A stretch of 9,683 nucleotides of DNA, taken from the NCBI GenBank assembly GCA_027487055.1, contig JAIYEJ010000050.1:1-9683 (forward strand), in the 5' to 3' direction. Made by a program: the position numbers and the translations under genes. Shown here in pieces: positions 6,677 to 9,683 of this stretch. The notes under the pieces are model-generated. The model did not search any database. It saw nothing but the letters and a program-made list of their open reading frames with translations, and was not told the origin of the DNA. The DNA comes from Methylotenera sp. (GTDB lineage Bacteria > Pseudomonadota > Gammaproteobacteria > Burkholderiales > Methylophilaceae). Within the stretch, counting starts at the first letter, position 1, and the number at the start of each line of letters is the position of its first letter.

Positions 6677-7576
6677 ATGTTTGATAAGCTCAAAAAAAAT
6701 CTTAAGTCCTTAATTTTAAACTCCTCACAAAGTGCAACAAATAACATGTTGCTTGGTAGATTGCATGCTATCAACCTTCGGAGTGTTTCAAAAATAGATA
6801 GTCTATCGGATGTTGAGTTCAAGGTTTTTTCTCAATGGGGTGACGATGGAATCATTCAGTTCTTGATTAATAACTTAGATATTCCTAATCGTACCTTCGT
6901 GGAGTTTGGCGTTGCAAATTATTCTGAGGCAAACACTCGTTTTTTGTTAATGAACAATAACTGGAGTGGTTTGGTAATGGATGGTTCTAAAAAGAATATT
7001 GCACATATCCAAAACGATGAAATCTATTGGCAGTTCGATTTGCAAGCAAAACATGCTTTTATTGATTGTGATAATGTAAATGCACTTATTGCAAGCGCTG
7101 AGTTTGATGAGGAACTTGGTTTATTGCATATTGATATTGATGGCAATGATTATTGGGTGTGGCAAGCTGTGAAAATCGTGAGTCCCGTGATTGTCATTAT
7201 GGAATATAACAGTTTGTTTGGCTCAGATAATGCATGGACAACGCCTTATGATCCTAGTTTTGTAAGGAGTGGATACCACTACACTAACCTTTGTTATGGT
7301 AGCTCAATTACATCCTTATGTGATCTGGCTGAAGAAAAAGGTTATTACTTCATAGGCTGCAATAGTGCTGGTAATAATGCTTATTTTGTTCGTAAAGATA
7401 AAATTGCCGATTTAAAACCTTTATCAGCGACTGAAGGCTATGTAGAATCAAAATTCAAAGAGAGTAGGGATAAAAACGGACAACAAACCTTTTTAAGATC
7501 TTACCAGCGGTTAGAAGCCATTAAAGGCTTGAAGGTCTTCGATACTCGTTTAAATAAATTAGTCACAATTAAGTAA
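6677..7576 (+). CDS. FkbM-like putative SAM-dependent methyltransferase, copy B (paralogue of copy A)
   Basis: A 299-residue protein with the same architecture as the product of 2684-3595. Seen: FVEFGVANYSEANTRFLL (74-91), VMDG (100-103), DIDGNDYW (153-160), MEYN (175-178) and GCNSAGNNAYFVR (227-239). Over the core from VEF to FVR I count roughly 120 identities in about 193 aligned positions against copy A. The N-terminal 40 residues and C-terminal 60 are much less alike, and the segment 115-130 and the stretch near 196-210 differ most. The latter two could be where acceptor specificity diverged. O-methylation of a sugar is inferred from the FkbM-like fold pattern; no catalytic residue can be proven from this sequence. 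The ATG lies two bases after the acyltransferase stop with no Shine-Dalgarno, implying coupling. Confidence 0.82.
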   Translation: MFDKLKKNLKSLILNSSQSATNNMLLGRLHAINLRSVSKIDSLSDVEFKVFSQWGDDGIIQFLINNLDIPNRTFVEFGVANYSEANTRFLLMNNNWSGLVMDGSKKNIAHIQNDEIYWQFDLQAKHAFIDCDNVNALIASAEFDEELGLLHIDIDGNDYWVWQAVKIVSPVIVIMEYNSLFGSDNAWTTPYDPSFVRSGYHYTNLCYGSSITSLCDLAEEKGYYFIGCNSAGNNAYFVRKDKIADLKPLSATEGYVESKFKESRDKNGQQTFLRSYQRLEAIKGLKVFDTRLNKLVTIK

Positions 7577-7581
7577 GACAG

Positions 7582-8535
7582 TTGAATTCAAACATTAATA
7601 CAGAAGGAAGCTATTCGGTCCAAAATATCCTAGTTCTTGGTGGGCTTGGATTCGTAGGCCGTCATTTATGCCGACTCTTAAGTCATGAGGGTATAACTGT
7701 ATACTCATTAGGCCATGGAACCCTACCTGAGCAAGAAATAAAAGATTGGGGGATTTCATATTGGGTAAATTCAAGCATCACATTTGATGCACTCTCAGAA
7801 GCTTTTAAGAATATCCACTTTTCCGCCGTAGTTCATTGTGCTGGTAGTGGTGCTGTTTCATTAGCTTATCAACAACCTTTAGAAGATTATCATCGAAGCG
7901 TAACATCTGTACTTGCTGGTTTAGAGTTTGTTCGGTCCATGCAAACAAAAAACACTCGATTTGTACTTGCATCAAGTGCAGCGGTATATGGCAATAATAA
8001 TTCAGTTTTGACTGAATTATCTAAGCTGAATCCTATATCCCCGTATGGTTTACATAAACTAGCTGCAGAAAATATTTGCGCTGAATATAATAGTTATTTT
8101 AATGTTAATTGTAGTATTGTGCGATTATTTTCAGTGTATGGGGCAGGATTACAAAAGCAGTTACTTTGGGATGCCGCAAATAAATTCAAAAATGGTATAT
8201 GTGAATTTTTTGGGACAGGCAAAGAGATGAGGGACTGGATTCATGTTGAAGATGCTGTTCAGATATTATCAGAAGCAACAAAAGCGCCCCAAAAAACTTT
8301 CGAAATTTATAATGGATGTAATTATCATGCTAGTACTGAAGAAGTACTAACGTTATTAGCAAAAAGTTTGAAAATCAAGTTAACACCCCAGTTTAATAAT
8401 CAAGTGCATACTGGCAATCCTGTAAGATTATTTAAAAAAAAAAAAAAAGCATCTTGTCTTCTTAAATGGACCCCCAAAATATCTTTACAGGATGGACTAT
8501 TGGACTATGCAAGATGGATCAACAATAAGATATGA
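7582..8535 (+). CDS. NAD(P)-dependent nucleotide-sugar epimerase/dehydratase/reductase (extended SDR)
   Basis: Cytoplasmic extended short-chain dehydrogenase acting on a nucleotide sugar; 317 residues, normal for the family. Seen: Rossmann loop NILVLGGLGFVGRHL (15-29, GxxGxxG at Gly20, Gly23, Gly26), HCAG (85-88) at the end of beta-4, catalytic SSAAVYG (131-137) with Tyr155 and Lys159 in YGLHK, RLFSVYGAG (191-199), and the substrate block GTGKEMRDWIHVEDA (211-225). The LKWTPKISLQDGL tail (304-316 approx.) matches the usual LGWxPxxsLeeGL end. It could be a 4-epimerase, 4,6-dehydratase or 4-ketoreductase; motifs do not decide. The start TTG 7582 is the only plausible one: an in-frame stop lies at 7570-7572 and no other start codon precedes the Rossmann strand. 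Its Shine-Dalgarno is weak. Residues 285-289 are five lysines encoded by a 15-adenine run, in a place where relatives usually have a mixed D-x-s-K-A sequence. Confidence 0.88.
   Translation: MNSNINTEGSYSVQNILVLGGLGFVGRHLCRLLSHEGITVYSLGHGTLPEQEIKDWGISYWVNSSITFDALSEAFKNIHFSAVVHCAGSGAVSLAYQQPLEDYHRSVTSVLAGLEFVRSMQTKNTRFVLASSAAVYGNNNSVLTELSKLNPISPYGLHKLAAENICAEYNSYFNVNCSIVRLFSVYGAGLQKQLLWDAANKFKNGICEFFGTGKEMRDWIHVEDAVQILSEATKAPQKTFEIYNGCNYHASTEEVLTLLAKSLKIKLTPQFNNQVHTGNPVRLFKKKKKASCLLKWTPKISLQDGLLDYARWINNKI
8434..8448 (+). repeat. Homopolymeric A15 tract inside the sugar epimerase gene
   Basis: Fifteen consecutive adenines after TTT, encoding Lys285-Lys289 in frame. Every other homopolymer I noticed in the window is eight bases or shorter (A8 at 4077-4084, 4701-4708 and 6692-6699; T8 at 5728-5735). 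In frame, the reading continues into a normal family C-terminus. One added A would reach TAA within a few codons; one lost A would replace the tail and stop at 8537-8539. Runs of this length are known slippage sites for polymerases. A sequencing or assembly length error is also possible. Confidence 0.85.
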
Positions 8536-9683
8536 TTAAAGTAGGCTTCGTGTTAAGTATGGACTCATCTTGGCAAGGAGGGATTAATTATTTTAAAAAC
8601 TTGTTCAATGCAATTTATCAATTACCAAATAGACAACTTGATTTAATTATTTTTATAGGAAGTAAAAACTTTCAGTTGCAAACTGAAGAATTACCACAAG
8701 TTAGAGTCGTGGTTAGTTCAGCTTTCGACAGATATTCTGTACTTTGGTGGATAAGAAAATTTTTTCAAAAAATATTTTATAAAGATCCAATACTTTGGTT
8801 TTTTATACGAAAATATCAAATTAATGTTTTATCGCATTTCAATGAATCCGCATTATTTAGTAGTACACCGATAATTTCGTGGATTCCAGATTTTCAACAT
8901 ATACATTTACCTAATTTATTCACGAATAAAGCTATTAAAGCACGCAATAAGCTCTTTAAGTTCTTAATTAAATATAGCAAAACTGTAATTTTAAGTAGTC
9001 AAACCGCGAAAAGTGACTTGATAAAATTTATGCCACTATATGACAAAAAAGTAAAAGTGCTACAGTTTTGTATAAACCCTAAAATAAAAAATAAAGAAAG
9101 TACTACTTTATTAGAATTGCAAAAGTGTTATAAATTTCAAGGAAATTATTTCTTTCTACCAAATCAGTTTTGGGCACATAAAAATCATCAAGTCGTTATT
9201 GATGCATTGGCATTGGCAGTCAATAAAAATAAAGATATACAAGTAATATGTACTGGAAATACAAAAGATTGTCGGCAACCGGAACATTTTGAGCTAATAC
9301 AAAATCAAGTATTAGCTTTAGGTATAGAAAAGAATTTTAAGATTTTAGGACTTGTGCCATATAAAGATTTAATTGCATTGATGAAATATTCAGTTGCTGT
9401 GATTAATCCATCCCATTTTGAGGGATGGAGTACAACTGTTGAAGAGTCTAAGCTACTAGAGAAAACAATTTTGCTATCTAAAATTCCTGTTCACGAAGAG
9501 CAGAACCCAAAAAATGCTATTTATTTTGATGTTAATGATAGCCAAATTTTGTCAAATTACTTTTTGGATTTGAGTCTCTCTGAAAGAGAAAATATTAATA
9601 CGAATCAAGAAGATACTGCATACTACCAAAAGTTATTTGTGGAATTTGGTGATACTTATCAACAAATCGTAATAGACTCAATA
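8532..9683 (+). CDS. Glycosyltransferase, GT4 family, 3'-truncated by window edge
   Basis: An open frame from ATG 8532 to the last base (384 codons, no stop), so the C-terminal end lies beyond the window. The protein is a GT-B glycosyltransferase that would add a sugar to the lipid-linked intermediate. Seen: an N-terminal strand MIKVGFVLSM and glycine loop GGINYFKNL (16-24); SWIPDFQHIHLP (116-127), a block typical of one GT4 subgroup; the donor-domain start FFLPNQFWAHKNH (207-219); ILGLVPYKDLIALM (271-284); and the E-x7-E donor-binding motif in FEGWSTTVEE (296-305; Glu297 and Glu305). These are intact, unlike the Asp substitution in the other glycosyltransferase of the window. The ATG lies in an ATGA overlap with the epimerase stop, so the two are translationally coupled. 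Most GT4 enzymes have 350-420 residues, so little is probably missing. Donor and linkage are unknown. Confidence 0.88.
   Translation, partial: MIKVGFVLSMDSSWQGGINYFKNLFNAIYQLPNRQLDLIIFIGSKNFQLQTEELPQVRVVVSSAFDRYSVLWWIRKFFQKIFYKDPILWFFIRKYQINVLSHFNESALFSSTPIISWIPDFQHIHLPNLFTNKAIKARNKLFKFLIKYSKTVILSSQTAKSDLIKFMPLYDKKVKVLQFCINPKIKNKESTTLLELQKCYKFQGNYFFLPNQFWAHKNHQVVIDALALAVNKNKDIQVICTGNTKDCRQPEHFELIQNQVLALGIEKNFKILGLVPYKDLIALMKYSVAVINPSHFEGWSTTVEESKLLEKTILLSKIPVHEEQNPKNAIYFDVNDSQILSNYFLDLSLSERENINTNQEDTAYYQKLFVEFGDTYQQIVIDSI

Noticed and set aside
8434..8448. A15 tract as a sign that the epimerase is a pseudogene
   Set aside because: The reading frame after the tract gives a normal family C-terminus (LKWTPKISLQDGL) and a stop overlapping the next gene, so the gene is intact at this tract length.

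Overview
The window is an internal slice of a surface-polysaccharide (O-antigen, capsule or similar glycan) biosynthesis operon from an AT-rich bacterium. A Wzx-type flippase, GDP-sugar and NAD-dependent sugar enzymes, GT4 glycosyltransferases and an acyltransferase-3 decorating enzyme, all packed head to tail, point to a Gram-negative organism. A gamma- or betaproteobacterium is my guess, but species cannot be told from this sequence.

Layout: ten coding regions, all on the + strand. In order they are: (1) the C-terminal two-thirds of a GDP-L-fucose synthase, cut by the left edge; (2) a Wzx-like flippase; (3) a left-handed beta-helix acetyltransferase; (4) an FkbM-like putative methyltransferase (copy A); (5) a TylF/MycF-like putative methyltransferase; (6) a GT4 glycosyltransferase; (7) an acyltransferase-3 membrane protein; (8) a second FkbM-like protein (copy B), about 60% identical to copy A; (9) an extended-SDR sugar epimerase/dehydratase; (10) a second GT4 glycosyltransferase, cut by the right edge. 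Genes 1/2, 2/3, 4/5 and 9/10 overlap by 1-4 bases. The other junctions leave 2 to about 45 bases. There is no gene-free stretch over 300 bases, and I see no internal terminator, RNA gene, IS element or CRISPR array. This looks like one polycistronic, translationally coupled transcript whose promoter lies upstream of the window.

How the genes fit together (inference): gene 1 supplies GDP-L-fucose or a related 6-deoxyhexose, and gene 9 probably makes another nucleotide sugar. Genes 6 and 10 add sugars to a lipid-linked unit. Genes 3 and 7 O- or N-acylate it, and genes 4, 5 and 8 may O-methylate it. Gene 2 flips the finished unit across the inner membrane. No polymerase (Wzy), initiating transferase or gmd is visible, so these should lie outside the window.

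Most notable points: the duplicated FkbM-like family bracketing a three-gene cassette; an in-frame run of 15 adenines inside the epimerase gene, a candidate slippage or phase-variation site; and three putative methyltransferases plus two acyltransferases in one short stretch, suggesting a heavily capped glycan.
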